Under the pieces are notes generated by a model. That model did no database searches. It had not been told where the DNA came from and saw nothing but the letters and a program-made list of their open reading frames with translations. The position numbers and the translations under genes were made by a program. DNA of 64,000 bases from Ascochyta rabiei (lineage: Eukaryota; Ascomycota; Dothideomycetes; Pleosporales; Didymellaceae): contig NC_082410.1 in the NCBI RefSeq assembly GCF_004011695.2, positions 620,001 through 684,000 on the forward strand. The letters run 5' to 3'. This document shows, one piece after another, positions 31,039 through 43,479 of this stretch (positions within the stretch are counted from its first letter, which is position 1; each line of letters starts with the position of its first letter).

Positions 31039-32665
31039 TGTCAGTGTCAGAACTACTCGAGTAACCAAAATTCGAGGAACAACATGGAAGATGCAGACAA
31101 ACACAGAAAGAGGAGAGTGCCCTGGTCTTCAAGTACCTCGGACGTTGCCAGCTGCAGCAAATCTCCATTGCAGGCCTTGCCGCAAGGTGGTTGACCACTA
31201 GCAAAGCGAATGACAGCAGGCCTCGAAGCCATGTTTGCAAATCTGGAAATGACACACATCTGTTGTGCAACTCTTTGGTGGTGTACCAGGATGCAGCTTG
31301 CAGCACCAAGCGCCCTCAGGTGTCACAGAGGCTGGTGGAGGGCAAAATCTAATCTTGCAGTTCCAAATCGTTCGAACAATATATGTCTCAGCTGAAAGAC
31401 CGAGATCGGCAATATCTCCAAGACAAAAGAAAAGCACGTGTGGCAGCCTGGACGGAAAGAAAGGTGATGGGAAGGGAGCGAGGGGTTCAGAAGGGGATAG
31501 CGGGCCTTACCTCAGGGACCTTGCCTTGCACAAGAGGCGGGCGGGGAAAAGGCGACACCGAGCGGTCGACGCGGGAAGAAAAGAAGACGTGTTGTGAACA
31601 GGCGCTGTGGAGGCAGTCCACCGGAGCAGCGAGGGTGAGGTGAGCGCAGAGGCTTTGGAACCAGTCCAGATGCGGCAAGGACCCCCTCGGCGTCGAGCTG
31701 TTGTCCTTCAGGCCTCGTCACTCCTTGCACCAAGGGACAGTTGAGCAGACGCTGAGATATCGACAAAAGACGCTCCAAAGGTACAGAAGGTACAACGGTA
31801 ACGGTTGAGCGATATGACAGTAAGCGGAACAAGTGCAATGCGGGTCTCGATTTAGGCCCGGTGTGCGCCGTCGCGTGGTCTGGCCTGTGCCTAAGATCAG
31901 CTCGTCCTAACTCACATGCCCAGTCAACGTACTTCGTACCGCGGCCGATACGATAGAGTCAAGATCGGGTACCTGGAAGATGGCGCACAAGAGTGGCTAT
32001 CAGTTTTGTTACAGCTATAGACATGAATCAGACGTGTTCTGTTTCTCATCCATCTGGGCTGAACCGAGCCTGTTTCCTTGGCATGTGTACGGCGGCGCAC
32101 GAGTCAACGACGTGGTTGCAGGCCGAACCGTCCAATCTGCCTTGGTACCTGCCTCGAGCTCAGTCAACTACCGTCCCGCCTGCAGGTACTCAATGAGACA
32201 CAGCGAATCAGGCGCTACTGGAACGAAATCTTGGTGTTTGTTGCAGGCTGCCGTTGGACAGGGATCCATGGGTTGGAACGAGGCACATGTGGGCCGCTAC
32301 TTGGAAACAAACCATTCATCGCCAAATCGCACACGTCAGTGCCGCAGTCTCCAAGATCGCTCGGGAAACAACCGACAGGGAGTTCAACAAGCACGCCATG
32401 AAACAAGCAGGGGTCGTAAGTCTTTCATTATGCAAAGCGTTTCAGCCCTACGAAGTAGATCGTGTCGACAAACATCTATCGAATCGGATGCTCAGAAGCA
32501 TCCTACTTCATTCGAGAATTATGAGGTCTAGCTTATCGAGGCTAGCCTTTTTGGATGACAGCCTGAAATTACAGCTCTCCATCTACGATGCCCAATGCTT
32601 ATATCTCGCATCTACCCAAGGTACGTCATACGACCCTGACCATGCCTGACATGCGCATGGGGCCT
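31039..32665. other. 1.6-kb intergenic region upstream of Ral2-like gene
   Basis: It contains the Ral2-like promoter and leader and the 3' end of the peroxiredoxin gene. Open frames at 31265-31643 and 31980-32649 have no recognisable domain and overlap on several phases. I support none as genes. Confidence 0.35.
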
Positions 32666-33398
32666 TTATGCGGCAGTGGTCTTCTCCTTGGGGAGAGGAG
32701 TGAATCGCAGGTAGGGCTTGACAATTCGGAAATCAGGGAAGAGCGTCTTGGCCTCCTCGTTCTTGACACCAGGGTGAACAATGACGTCGTCACCAGGTAC
32801 CCAGTTAATGGGAGTGGTGATGCGGCTACGAAGAGCGTCAGCTACGGGGTTTCAGTCCTGTATGGAAAGAAAAAACTCACTGCTTGTCGCCGGTCTGCAG
32901 GGAGTCGAGGACACGGAGAACCTCAGCGGTGTTGCGGCCAGTGGAGGCGGGGTAAGAGAGGATCAAACGGATCGTCTTCTTGGGGTCGATGATGAAGACG
33001 GAGCGGATAGTGAACGCGACACCCTTGGAGTCAACGTTGGTAGCATCCTGGTGGTCGATCATGTCGTATGCAAGAGCGACTTTGCGCTCCTTGTCGCCAA
33101 TGATGGGGAACTTCAGCTGGGAGCCGGAGATCTCATCAATGTCCTTGATCCAACCCTCATGGCTGTCGATGGTGTTTGCGGAGAGACCAATGAGCTTTGC
33201 GCCGCGCTTGGTGAACTCAGGCTCGAGCTTGGCGAAAGCACCGAGCTCGGTGGTGCAGACGGGTGTGTAGTCCTCAGGGTGGGAGAAGAGGATGACCCAG
33301 TTGTCACCGATGAACTCGTGGAAGTCGATAGGACCCTGGGTGGTCTCAGCCTTGAAGTTGGGGGCAGTGCTGCCCAGACGGAGGGTCTCGTTAGACAT
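32666..33398 (-). CDS. 1-Cys peroxiredoxin (Prx6/Prx1 type), 225 aa
   Basis: This thiol peroxidase reduces H2O2 and organic or lipid hydroperoxides. Minus-strand exon 1 is 32881-33398 and exon 2 is 32666-32825. The 55-bp intron uses the distal TAG acceptor, which restores KHRITTPINWVPGDDVIVHP; nearer AGs hit stops. The peroxidatic Cys sits in HPEDYTPVCTTELG (about 40-53), with the conserved Thr and a downstream Arg (TIRSVFIIDP). The C-terminal arm of the Prx6 subgroup is present (KTLFPDF, then RFTPLPKE). No resolving Cys is evident. No mitochondrial presequence is visible, so a cytosolic location is likelier than that of yeast Prx1. Confidence 0.93.
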
Positions 33399-35387
33399 TG
33401 TGTGTTCTGTCTAGCCTCGTTAGAAAGGTTCAGAGGCGACAGATATTTGGGGGTGGCGGGGTATCGCGGGGTAGAGTTGGCGCTCCAGGTGAGTGCGCCG
33501 GGGAGGGTTCCTTACAAAATATTCTAATTTCTTTTAAAGACGGGTATCTGAAGTGCAATTGTTGCGATGAAAATGGCAAGTAGACGTCGGAGGGGCACTG
33601 ATGCACTCTTACGCTTTTCTATCTCCTCCACAACGAAGCTCGAGGACCGAACGCAGCTAGCGGGTATTGCGCAATCCTCACGTGAAGTTTTCCGCCATCA
33701 TACTACCTCCCACGTCTAGTGGGTTTAGACCAATCCCACACTCCACATACAAAGCGGTATCGGAGTGCCAATGAAGTGCCCCTCATGCCCAGAGGGTGAG
33801 GACACGTGGGAAAAGCAGACGGAACATACGTGATCTGGGGCCATCATGGTGTCTTCAGCTCCTCCAGAATAGAGAAAAGAACACAGGTCTGGTAGCGTCG
33901 TTTAAAGAAGCCCATGACGTTTGGTTCACTATCAGCCAGGGTTTACCCTCTGAAGCTTTGATGCGTAGATGCGAATTGATCCAAGGCGTTTGAAATGGAG
34001 GCGAATTATACCACAAGCAACTACCACCAGACTAAGATGCTTAGATTGTCCAACGATCTGGCGAGGAAAGCTCCGAGTAGCAGGGACTCAGACTGGGCGC
34101 AGATGATGGGACCCGCCTTTTGTACAGATCCAGAGGATGACAGCTCTAGCTGCCTTTGTACGATACTAAATGCTTCCAGGTTACACCCAGCTGCAGTATC
34201 AGAGACTGTTTCGTTGACAGCATGAACTTAATGTGCCACTTGCATCAACCAAGCTTCTTCGTCAAGTAGTGGCGCATTGAGTAAGACTTGAGCTCAGCGC
34301 TGACGCCATGATGCTTACCATGGCACGAGAGTGTTTGCATGCAGCCTTTGGCAGGGTCGACGGCAGTATCCGCAGTCACTGGGCGCCGATCCCTGTCATG
34401 CAATTGTAGGATCCATAGATCGCTCGTCCAAACCCCACATCGAACAGTCAGATATAATTTTCTGAAGTTGTTCACTTCAAGCGTATAGAGAATGCTCGTC
34501 GGTGATCGTGACGGAGTGTAGGACTGCAGGCGCACGCAGGTCAGCTTCCAAGAATGGCTTGGTCTCACCACCTGACAAGGATACAGATTGTGTGATAGCC
34601 GTTTGTAGATTCAACGTCTCTTCTTACGTTTCGCCAGCGATATCTTGTGCGGTTGGGACTGGTAGTTGAAGTCAGGTTGGTCACTCAAGACGAAAGAGCA
34701 CTGACTGAGCTTCGTCATGGTGGCTTCCTCCAAAAGTACACTAAATTCGGCTCTCCCATCGCACTACGGACCGTCGATTTCTCTCCCTAACAACTTCCTG
34801 AGTCGCAAGCCTTTTCCACAGAGGAAAACAACGTGCTAGCAGCGAGCGGGATGAAAACGATGACATCCATGCGTCCCCACAGCAGTCGGGGAGCTTCATC
34901 CCAATCCGAGCTCTAGGTACACGTGCAGCAAATCTCATCCACCTCATTTTCGTGCGCGCAGGTTACGAGTGGCCCACCGCTTCTTCAATCAAGATCATGC
35001 AGCGACTCCAGCAAGAAGGCTGCTCTAGTTCGACGTCACCAGAGCATGATGAATCCGACCATGCTTCCCTGCCCATCGAGTTCTCGACTCAGCCAGCAAA
35101 TGTTATTCCCGACAACCATCAGAAGCTTTACCTATGCCCCCGATTCTATTGAAACCAGCCGTAAATCCGGTTCAAGCTTGGTCTCCATTCGCTCGCTTGG
35201 TCACAAATTCGGCTTACGGACGCCCGACTTCCCACGCGTGTGGGCTCTTCCCGAGTTCAAAGCTACGGGGCTCTAGATTTTAATCATCATCATCCCCAAT
35301 TTTTGTCTTGTATCAAAATTCACCAGCCTCTTCGAACCCCGAACAAAATTTGCGAGAAGAGGAGGCCCTGAGCAATTAAACAACAAT
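33399..35387. other. 2-kb intergenic region, divergent peroxiredoxin / MFS promoters
   Basis: The two flanking genes point away from each other, so both promoters lie here. Open frames inside are short and do not resemble proteins. No RNA gene or repeat is evident. Confidence 0.4.
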
Positions 35388-37279
35388 ATGTCAGCCAGCT
35401 CAGAGATCGAACTGCCAAGGGACTCGCAACCAGGAATTGAGAACTTAGGTCATAGCACGGGAATAGCAGCATTCCCGGATGTTGACTCTCGACAAAGTTC
35501 TAACCCCGCTTTCAGCAGTACCAAAGACCTGGAGAACGAGAAGTTCGACGAGCAAGAGGGGGACTTGACCGACAACGACCGTCCTGTTGATGCCAGCACT
35601 GAAGAAATTGTATGGAGGTACCTGACCTTCGAGACGGAGCTTCCGCATCCGACCAATTTGCTTCCGTCAATACATCCGACGACGGGTAACGATCACGGAC
35701 CACCTCCCGAACCGCCAAACCTTGTGAAATACACAAACCCATTCGATTGGTCTGAAAAGAGGAAGAACTTTACAATATGGGTCGCGTGTGCCATCACGGC
35801 CCTGACGGCCTATGCTGCAGGATCGTACAGTCCAGGCGTTGCGCAGATGTCAGCGGAATGGGGCGTTAGTAATGTTGCTGTCCTAGTCGGTATCACCACA
35901 TTCACATCAGGTATGTTGTCCAAGCAAGAGCCCACATCGAGTTTGGAACGTCTCTAATGATCTGTTCAGGGTTTGCTGTTGCACCTATGGTTCTGGCCCC
36001 ATTCTCCGAGATCAATGGCCGGCGTCCAGTGTTCCTCGCCTCTGGCATTCTGTTCGTCATCTGCCAACTATGCACTGGCTTTACGCATTCATATGCAGGT
36101 ATGCTCGTCGTTCGCTTCCTAGTTGGAGTAGGCGGCTCTACTTTCTCGACAATGGTAGGAGGTGTTGTGTCTGACATCTATCATGCCCAGGACCGCAATA
36201 CACCAATGGCCCTTTTCTCCGGGGCTGCACTCTTCGGCACAGGTTGGGGTCCTTTAGTTTCTGGATTCGTCGCGCAGAACTTGTCCTGGAGATGGATATT
36301 TTATATTCAGACTATCGTGAATGCCATCATGGTCGTTATCATTTGCTTGGTCTTCAAAGAAACAAGAGGCTCCGTACTCCTTTCGAAGAAAGCAAAAGCA
36401 CTCAACAAGTGGTACGATGAGCTAGAAGCAGCAGGCTACTACGGCTTCAACATGTCCAATCCAGAGAAACCGCAAGCCACAATATCTCGACATATTCGCT
36501 GGAGGGTCAAGTCTGACGAAGAACGTGCCTCGCTCAAAACCATGGTTGGCGTTTCCCTCTACCGGCCTTTCCACCTCCTTTTCACCGAACCCGTCGTTTT
36601 CTGGTTTTCTCTCTGGGTGGCTTTCTCCTGGGCTGTTCTGTATCTAACACTGGCTGCCATTCCCCTCGTCTTCCAGAACAGCCACGGCTTCTCTCTGCAA
36701 CAAGCCAACGCCGTCTTCGCAGCGATGTGCGTGGGTGCACTGATCGCAAGCGTGCTGTCCATCTACCAAGAAAAGCTTGCACGGAAGCACGGTAAGCTCA
36801 TCAACACGCCCGAGGGACGGCTGTATTTCGCTTGCGTGGAGAGCGCGTGTATGCCGATTGGCTTGTTCATGTTTGGTTGGACCAGTGGTCCGAGCATACA
36901 CTGGATCGTACCTACGATCGCTGTGGCCATTGCTACCATTGGCATCTTCACTATCTATCTTAGCGTGTTCAACTACCTCGCCGATACGTATCATCGATAT
37001 GCTAGCTCGGCGCTCGCGGCGCAGTCTTTCTGCAGAAACATCCTTGGTACGCTCGCCGTTTCCTCATAATGCATTCGAATAGCTGGCTAACCACATGTCA
37101 CAGGTGGTATTTTCCCTCTCATCACCACGCAAATGTACAACAAGCTTGGCTACGGCCCGGCGAGCAGCTTGCTGGGTGGCATTGGCACATTACTTACAAT
37201 CGTGCCGTGGATCCTTGTCTTCTATGGCCCAAAAATCAGGGCGAGAAGCAAGTTCGCGAGTGAGATCATGAACACATGA
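35388..37279 (+). CDS. MFS multidrug/polyamine transporter, DHA1-type, 591 aa
   Basis: This is a proton-coupled plasma-membrane exporter. Exons are 35388-35910, 35970-37046 and 37104-37279. Introns of 59 and 57 bp keep frame over 1776 nt. The first 125 residues are hydrophilic and acidic, then twelve predicted helices begin at FTIWVACAITALTAYAAGSY. Motif A is seen in the loop after helix 2 as PFSEINGRRPVFLASG. LVGVGGSTFSTMVGGVVSDI and GTGWGPLVSGFVAQNLSWRW match the DHA1 drug:H+ antiporter pattern. The long central loop after helix 6 carries KKAKALNKWYDELEAAGYYG. The closest recognised group is the Tpo/Flu1/cycloheximide-resistance branch. The substrate cannot be read from sequence, and no biosynthetic cluster lies beside it. 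Confidence 0.88.
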
Positions 37280-37532
37280 AGATGAGTGTGCATCACGGCC
37301 AGGCATGTACGAGTGGAAAAGCAATAGATGTTGCACTAGAGTACAATGGAGACTCGATAGATTTGTGAAGTGACTGTGTACAAAACCTGGTGAGAACAAA
37401 AGATCACCAGTCCGATGGACTGGGTCTGAATTCAGACTCTCGCCTTCTAGCACTATGCAGATGCTCCCAAAATCGAATACACAACAAACTCAACGCCATT
37501 CCATGCACCAACTACCATCTAGTGACCGGTAC

Positions 37533-39374
37533 TCACGCCCCTTCCATCTCGACATCGGCACTCTCTTTCCTCGCCGGCGGCAGCACATGAGCAAAACCGC
37601 GGAGCTCAACGATGAAATTGCACACGCCGTCTGCCCAGGCCGCAAATGCGCGTTCAGTGAGGACGTGGTACCATGTCTCTGCGTTGTCGACGACCTGCCA
37701 GCCCATGGGACCGATAGTCTTTACTGTGTAGCGCGGGCTCACATCGTGTGTTGGCGTTGGTGGTCGTAGCTGGTCGTCCTTGTCGGGTTGCAGGGCGTTG
37801 GCGGCGGCGGCAAGACCGCGCAGGTTCTCGCTGTCGCCTACCTCTGTGGCTGCGCAAGTGGACCTTGGGATCTTCAGAGAGGGGTGGCGCATCTCGGCTT
37901 GGTTGGCCATGGTGCTGACCTGCTCTACGAAAGCGCTGTAGTTGTAGAATGTCAGATGCGCGGGTCGAGTCGTAGAGATACGCTTTTCGTCCAGCTTGAT
38001 GCTCTGTTTGGTGTTGCTGGAGGTGTAGGTCAGGAAAATGTTGATGTGTGTGAGATGGGGCTCAGCGGAGTCGGTGGGCAAAGTTGCCGGGGTAGAGGCT
38101 GGCGAAGAGACGATTCGTGGATCCGAGGCGGGAGGTGTGGTGGTGTTCGGTAGGAATGTGGAATTCATTCCTGGAATTGGCGTTGGAGGCGACGACTGTT
38201 GGAGAGCAGCAGGACGCTCAAGTGTGGGATCAAAGGCTGTGTGGAGGCGCTGCGCCGCCTCGTGCGCAGAAGCACCAGGCGAATTGCTGTGACTGCCAGC
38301 TTCAACAGTCTCATCCTTCTCCGCCTTTCGCCCTCCCTTCCTCGTATCAATAGCATATAACCTCTGCCGCTCGTTTGTAACCATTCTCCTCATCAAGGGC
38401 GTAACGAGACTGATGATCTTATTTCCGTCTTTCGGCCACACCAGCTTTTCCCCTCTTCCACCCTCCTCACCCAGCACCGCAGCAAGCTCACTACTCTCTC
38501 TTTCTCCCGGCTTCTCGACATGCTCACCGAAGAATTGCTCGCCCACGCCGCCATCAACAAGAAAGTCCCGCACGCAGTTGAACAAACGCAGCTTGACCAT
38601 GTCGGTGTCCCCTTTTCCGCGACTGCCGACGCAAGACTGTCGTTCAGGATGTGCGGGCGAGAGCATATAGGACTTTGCGAGGGCTTGCAAGGTGATAAAA
38701 TTCTCGGGCGTTATGTTGAGGGACATGAAGAGCTTAGACATAGGTGGGCGGGTGTACTTGCGTGTTGTGAGCAAGGAGGTTCGGCGAAAGAGTGCTGCTG
38801 CCGAGTGAACTCCTGCTGCACGCGCATCAGTGAGGATAGTTTCGTGTGATGGCGATGGGCTAGTACGTGTGGTGGGAGATCCTGTGGTAGTGTCTCTATC
38901 GGTGACTTGGACATTGGAACTGTCGGGTAATGGGTCGATACACTGGCGTTTTGCGGACGAGCTCATGCGGTTCTGAGATGTGGGTTGACTAGTAGTAGAT
39001 GCGTCTGTTGAAGGAGTGAACCCTCTCTTTCTCTTACTTCTGCTTTGTGGGACTGGTGCTGCTGGTGTTATCTCGCTGGGAGCCATGGTCGAGGAAGATT
39101 GGTCTGCAGCCGTTGTTACAGCTTCAAGCAGCTCCACAAGGTTGTGATTCTCCTCAAAGGTGTTTTGCTGGTTGTCTGCTTCAATCTGATGGGTGGCACG
39201 TTCGAGGTGCTGAGGCAGCTGTTGGTTCTCAATCGGATGGTCGATAGCGCTGGCTGGCGTGAGAACATGTTCTCTGTCTTGGGAAATGCAAACTTGCGCT
39301 GCAACGTTCGTGGTGTTGGTATTTGTGGACGGCTGGCTGGCGCGCATCTGGTAGTAGGGAGCGTTCGTCGCCAT
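37533..39374 (-). CDS. Unrecognised Ser/Thr-rich protein, 613 aa
   Basis: The frame is single-exon with a good ATG. The outer thirds are disordered (Thr/Ser/Pro/Gln). Two ordered parts stand out. One at about 195-340 begins RRTSLLTTRKYTRPPMSKLF, with LNITPENFITLQALAKSYML and then VKLRLFNCVRDFLVDGG. A second is at the C-terminus (about 440-600) with HINIFLTYTSSNTKQSIKLD and WQVVDNAETWYHVLTERAFA. The composition and KLFMSLNIT-type helices suggest a nuclear regulator conserved in related fungi, but I know no named family for it. It is convergent with the MFS gene, with a 253-bp gap between their stops. Confidence 0.75.
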   Translation of the reverse strand: MATNAPYYQMRASQPSTNTNTTNVAAQVCISQDREHVLTPASAIDHPIENQQLPQHLERATHQIEADNQQNTFEENHNLVELLEAVTTAADQSSSTMAPSEITPAAPVPQSRSKRKRGFTPSTDASTTSQPTSQNRMSSSAKRQCIDPLPDSSNVQVTDRDTTTGSPTTRTSPSPSHETILTDARAAGVHSAAALFRRTSLLTTRKYTRPPMSKLFMSLNITPENFITLQALAKSYMLSPAHPERQSCVGSRGKGDTDMVKLRLFNCVRDFLVDGGVGEQFFGEHVEKPGERESSELAAVLGEEGGRGEKLVWPKDGNKIISLVTPLMRRMVTNERQRLYAIDTRKGGRKAEKDETVEAGSHSNSPGASAHEAAQRLHTAFDPTLERPAALQQSSPPTPIPGMNSTFLPNTTTPPASDPRIVSSPASTPATLPTDSAEPHLTHINIFLTYTSSNTKQSIKLDEKRISTTRPAHLTFYNYSAFVEQVSTMANQAEMRHPSLKIPRSTCAATEVGDSENLRGLAAAANALQPDKDDQLRPPTPTHDVSPRYTVKTIGPMGWQVVDNAETWYHVLTERAFAAWADGVCNFIVELRGFAHVLPPARKESADVEMEGA

Positions 39375-40339
39375 TGCTGCTGATCACCAGGGCTGGTCAA
39401 ACAAACGACGTCAAACAAGCCTCTTGTGCGGCAGACTAGGGTCGTGTGATCGCAGAAGGAAAACTATCAAAATCTCGTCTGTAAGTACGTGTCGAAAGAC
39501 TAAGGAGGGAATAGCGAATGGACTCGATGCAAATCAGGCTCTCGGGCAAACCCAAAGCCTTTTTGAATGCTGCATCCCATCGAGCTGGTTTGACAAGATC
39601 TGGGCACATGATTTGGTTTGATGGTAGCAGCAGAAAATGAAGTTTGATGTGAGATAAGGTGGTTTGACAACAACAGACGCGAGATGCCAAAAAGCAGAAA
39701 GATACTGTTTGAACGATGATGATGTGACACTCGATACATGCAGGTGAAGTTTGCTTCAATCGAAACAAATTCGGAGACAAGACAACGTTGCAATGGCGGT
39801 TTGCGCACCTATGTGTGCTGGTGCTTGCTATCGGGTGGTTGTCCCTGTTGTGTACAAGTGACAAGCAAAAGACGGCAGCCGACCAGCAGCGGCGCATTCG
39901 TGGGTTCGCGGTGGGCAAGGTTTGTGTTGTTTGCACTGCGTGCGTCAAGTTTGCACGCATCGCTTACGTAACGTCGATCTTGAAACTCAGAAAACAACAC
40001 CAGTGTCTTGGTACCTATTTCCGGTGTTGACTGAGGGCTGCAAGCTACTCTTGTAAGTTCTGGAGGTGCTCGGCCAGAAGACATACTGTTTTTGTTGAGT
40101 GGGTGCGCAAAAACCATTGCATTCTACAACGCCAAATCCGGCGTCTGTGGTCAGTCTGAGCGTGAATCACAGGGCGAATCATTGTATATTAGGCAATAAC
40201 ATGCATTACGAGAAGATGGAATTTGCTTGAATGATGTAGTCCATGTTTGCACTCTACTTCGTAGAGGGTCTGAACATGTAGATGGATATCCTCCCAGCTT
40301 CTTTCCGTACCGGAACGCCTGACCTAAAAATGACTTCCC
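39375..40339. other. Intergenic between 613-aa protein gene and DUF3431 gene
   Basis: 965 bp. It holds the promoter of the 613-aa gene and the 3' end of the DUF3431 gene. No further gene is supportable. Confidence 0.35.
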
Positions 40340-41539
40340 TCAAAAACCATCGCCCTCGTGCCACTCTCTCCCCGCCTCTTTCGCTCTGTTCTTGGGATCT
40401 TTCCCTCTCGCCTCCGCCTCAGACAGCAGTCTGTCCACAATTGGCCGTAATCGATCGATCTCGGCTCGATACTTCCTGTCCTTCCCCGGCTCTGGTTTCT
40501 CCAGTTTTTCGATGTCCTTTCCCTTATTTTCCCAATCCCTCAAATCCTTCTCGCGATCCTTTAGTTCATTCTTCAAACTCTTGAAATCATCAAACTCTTC
40601 GCTGCCACCAAAACATGTACCGTACTGATCGCAGAAGCAGACGCTTTCACTGGGACATAAGACGCTTTCTCCAGTAAAGACAAATTGCCACACATACTCC
40701 CAAATGCGACCGGAGAGTTCATCCGGAATCTTCGTTTGGAACAACCACTCCCTGTACCAGACATACTGCGCATGGCTCTTTGCCTGAATCCGTTCCCTGC
40801 TCAGCGCAAACTGCGCACAGCACGGTTGCGCAAGCACGCTCGGGACCTTATCGAGCGGGAACAACTCTGACCATGATTTGGCGAGCAGAACCTCCTCTTG
40901 CTTGAAATCGTTTTGCACAGTCTCGCCTGGATGCATCCAATCCGGACACCCGGGATACCAGCTACAGCGCAGGTTGACAAACCCTTCACGCCAGACGCGC
41001 GGGTGGGACAAGCGCGAGATCATGTTTGCAGCGTCGCTGCCAAGGTATTCATCATTATGCCATGCATAGCGGTGGGCGTGCGTAAATATCGAAATGTCGG
41101 AGAGGTTGTCGTAATGGTCGATTATGTAGGTCAGATAAACCATGACCTCATGACCTTTGTTTTTGGGTGGGTGGAGTGGTGCTGAAGGGTCGTCTACGAC
41201 ATAGATAGCTGTTTGTTGGTCGGGAATCTCGTGCTGCAACCAATCCATATCCTCCTCTTTCGTGCGCGCGATCACAAGTGTAGATGTGTAGTTGTGCCCT
41301 GCTGGTAAGGCTGAACCAGCTTTGAAGTCCGGTCTGGGGTTCCAGTTGGCATAGTCTGGCTCCTGCTGGCTGCCGCTTGCGGATACCTCATGCGCATGGC
41401 TGTTCCCTATGTGCGCTCCTAGCCCTATGTGCTGCGGTAACCCGTTCCATGTCCTATGGACTGTCGCGCTAGAGAAGAAGAGAAAGATAGAAACAGTCGC
41501 AGCGAAGGCGAGGAAAGGAATGACCTTCCTCTTCGTCAT
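40340..41539 (-). CDS. DUF3431 family type II membrane protein, 399 aa
   Basis: Residues 1-22 (MTKRKVIPFLAFAATVSIFL) have a short basic N-terminus and one hydrophobic helix, typical of a Golgi/ER signal anchor. The DUF3431 domain spans about 85-300. Its markers are TLVIARTKEEDMDWL, IYVVDDPSA, EVMVYLTYIIDHYDNLSDIS, IFTHAHRYAWHNDE, LRCSWYPGCPDWMHP and CCAQFALSRERIQ. This family resembles fungal glycosyltransferase-like luminal proteins, but no reaction is proven. The last 100 residues form a highly charged coiled coil. The frame is open upstream without an ATG, so the ATG at 41539 is used. Confidence 0.85.
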   Translation of the reverse strand: MTKRKVIPFLAFAATVSIFLFFSSATVHRTWNGLPQHIGLGAHIGNSHAHEVSASGSQQEPDYANWNPRPDFKAGSALPAGHNYTSTLVIARTKEEDMDWLQHEIPDQQTAIYVVDDPSAPLHPPKNKGHEVMVYLTYIIDHYDNLSDISIFTHAHRYAWHNDEYLGSDAANMISRLSHPRVWREGFVNLRCSWYPGCPDWMHPGETVQNDFKQEEVLLAKSWSELFPLDKVPSVLAQPCCAQFALSRERIQAKSHAQYVWYREWLFQTKIPDELSGRIWEYVWQFVFTGESVLCPSESVCFCDQYGTCFGGSEEFDDFKSLKNELKDREKDLRDWENKGKDIEKLEKPEPGKDRKYRAEIDRLRPIVDRLLSEAEARGKDPKNRAKEAGREWHEGDGF

Positions 41540-43479
41540 CGTATGGCGTCGAAGATAGAAATGGATGGGGTGCGCGGTGGCGGAGAACGAATAGAATCCG
41601 TACAACGTGAAGAGTGACTGCTGGGTTTCTTCTATACCACATTATCAGCATACATAAGTCAGAGACAACACCAAATGGCATGCGCTTACAGTGGAATAGC
41701 CGCGTGGCGCGTTGTCGCATTCAAACGTAGCAGGTGAACAATCGGCGCGTCCCTGACATGAAGTTATCGACATACACAATGGCTAGCAAGGAGCATACGA
41801 TGCATAGAGAACAAAGGTTTGACTCAAGAGCCCAGGAGGGATCGATTGGTATCTGCGCTCATCATCTGTAAGCCCGAGCAACGTTAGCTCACCATAAATG
41901 CGCCGGATGCAATGGTCCTACCTAGTCGTTGCCCAGAACCCGGGTTCAGGGGTAATAAAGCCTAACTCGGTGCAACGCCAGCCCTGAGACAGCTGCACTC
42001 TCGATTACTATCCGTATTGGCGCCGTTTCTCCTGCATGCGTTCCAGCTGCTTTGCTCTGTCGAGACATGCGTGATGTTTACGAGAAGAGCGCTTTGACGC
42101 GCAAACCAGATATAGACCAGCTCGTGCGGGCAATTTTAATTACACTACAGGATCTACGGAACCCCCACATGTCTACGTAAGCTTCTTCGAGCGCCGGTCC
42201 GAGCCTGTCAAACATATGGCGGACAATATCCAGGTACCAACCCGTCTCACGAGAGGACCACCGTAGCGCATGTGTGTGGATGTCAAGATTGGACATCCTC
42301 AGCGAGCAGCCGCAGATACGATCCACTACGATGATGATTTCCAGTTGACAGACAGCGGTTTGCCATAAACAATGCAAAGGGCAGTGTCTGACAAGATTTA
42401 TGCTCCAGCTGCGCATCCTGCAGATAATGCGATACCTACCTGAGCAGGTGTTCGGCTGTAGCTCAACTCGGCACAGATGCTGCTGTGTAGCCATGCAAGC
42501 CATGCCGAACGTGAAGCAGGGCATAATGCAATCTTAAGTTCTTACCATATCTCGCATACCGCAGACGTACAGTCGCGCGATCACAGCAAAGCTAAGAGGA
42601 TTGTTTGCCAGTCCAAAGGAAAGAGTACACGAACGGAAGTCGGGACACGCACCTTCGTTCGTCTGCAGCTGCAGCTGCCCGTCGGCCAGTGCTCGCGACC
42701 TGCAAGACATCGCAGCACCCGTTTGCTTTGGCACAAACCTCAGCAACCGTTTGCGTATTGTCGTCACGGGCACTGGCAAGACGCGAGTCAGAGCTTTTAG
42801 AGCTTCAAGACTGCTTGCTCACAGCGCATCGCAGCCAGTTTTAGATGGCGTAGTACAAAGTGGATCTGTTTCTTATCGCTACGTCTTAGGCGAGACAGGG
42901 TATTGCGCAATTACCTGGCGGTGTATGCTGTTGTGGCCGGAAAGCGATGACTGCTGGCCGCTTATTTTGACTCTGTCGCGGGCTGTTGACACGGGGGCGA
43001 TTATGATGGGTGATATTGACAATATTTAGACAGTGTTGGTGGCGCGGAAGGTGGTGCGGATGAATTATTTGACGTCCAGGTTGCATCGTAAGGGAAGTTA
43101 TAGAAGTACAATTTGGTGTCGATGTAGATGCTCAAGACGACTGATGCTCTCAAGGGCTGTGAGTGATGTCCCAGAAGCCTTTACCGAGTGCTGATAACCG
43201 TTTCTCCAAGGAAAACTACCGAGCGGAAGATGTGTAGGAATTGTCGAGCCGCAAGATAGCAAACTATCGAAGTGTGCTACCGTGCGCTGCTGCGAATTAT
43301 ATCGAGGAAATTTTGCCGACCATTCCCAGTGATGTGAAGCCGTATTATGAAGCAAGCCCATTGGCGTACCCATGGGGTTACGTGCGTGAAGTGCTAAAAG
43401 AGTAGCCCGCCCTAGATCAGAGGTAGTCCTGCGAAACCTGCTCAGTACCGCTTGGGTTCTACCATGATTAGCAGGGGAG
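41540..43479. other. 1.9-kb intergenic region
   Basis: It holds the promoter of the DUF3431 gene and the 3' region of the RRM gene. Short frames at 42067-42180 and 42078-42524 are not backed by motifs or splice structure. No gene is supported. Confidence 0.35.

Noticed and set aside
31980..32649. Open frames of 130-180 residues between the Ral2-like and peroxiredoxin genes
   Set aside because: No domain or splice evidence; neighbouring frames compete.
34741..35276. Short frames upstream of the MFS transporter
   Set aside because: They probably lie in its promoter or leader; no features support translation.
42067..42180. 37-residue plus-strand frame (MRDVYEKSALTRKPDIDQLV...)
   Set aside because: Protein-like to the eye, but too short, with no clear exon continuing it.
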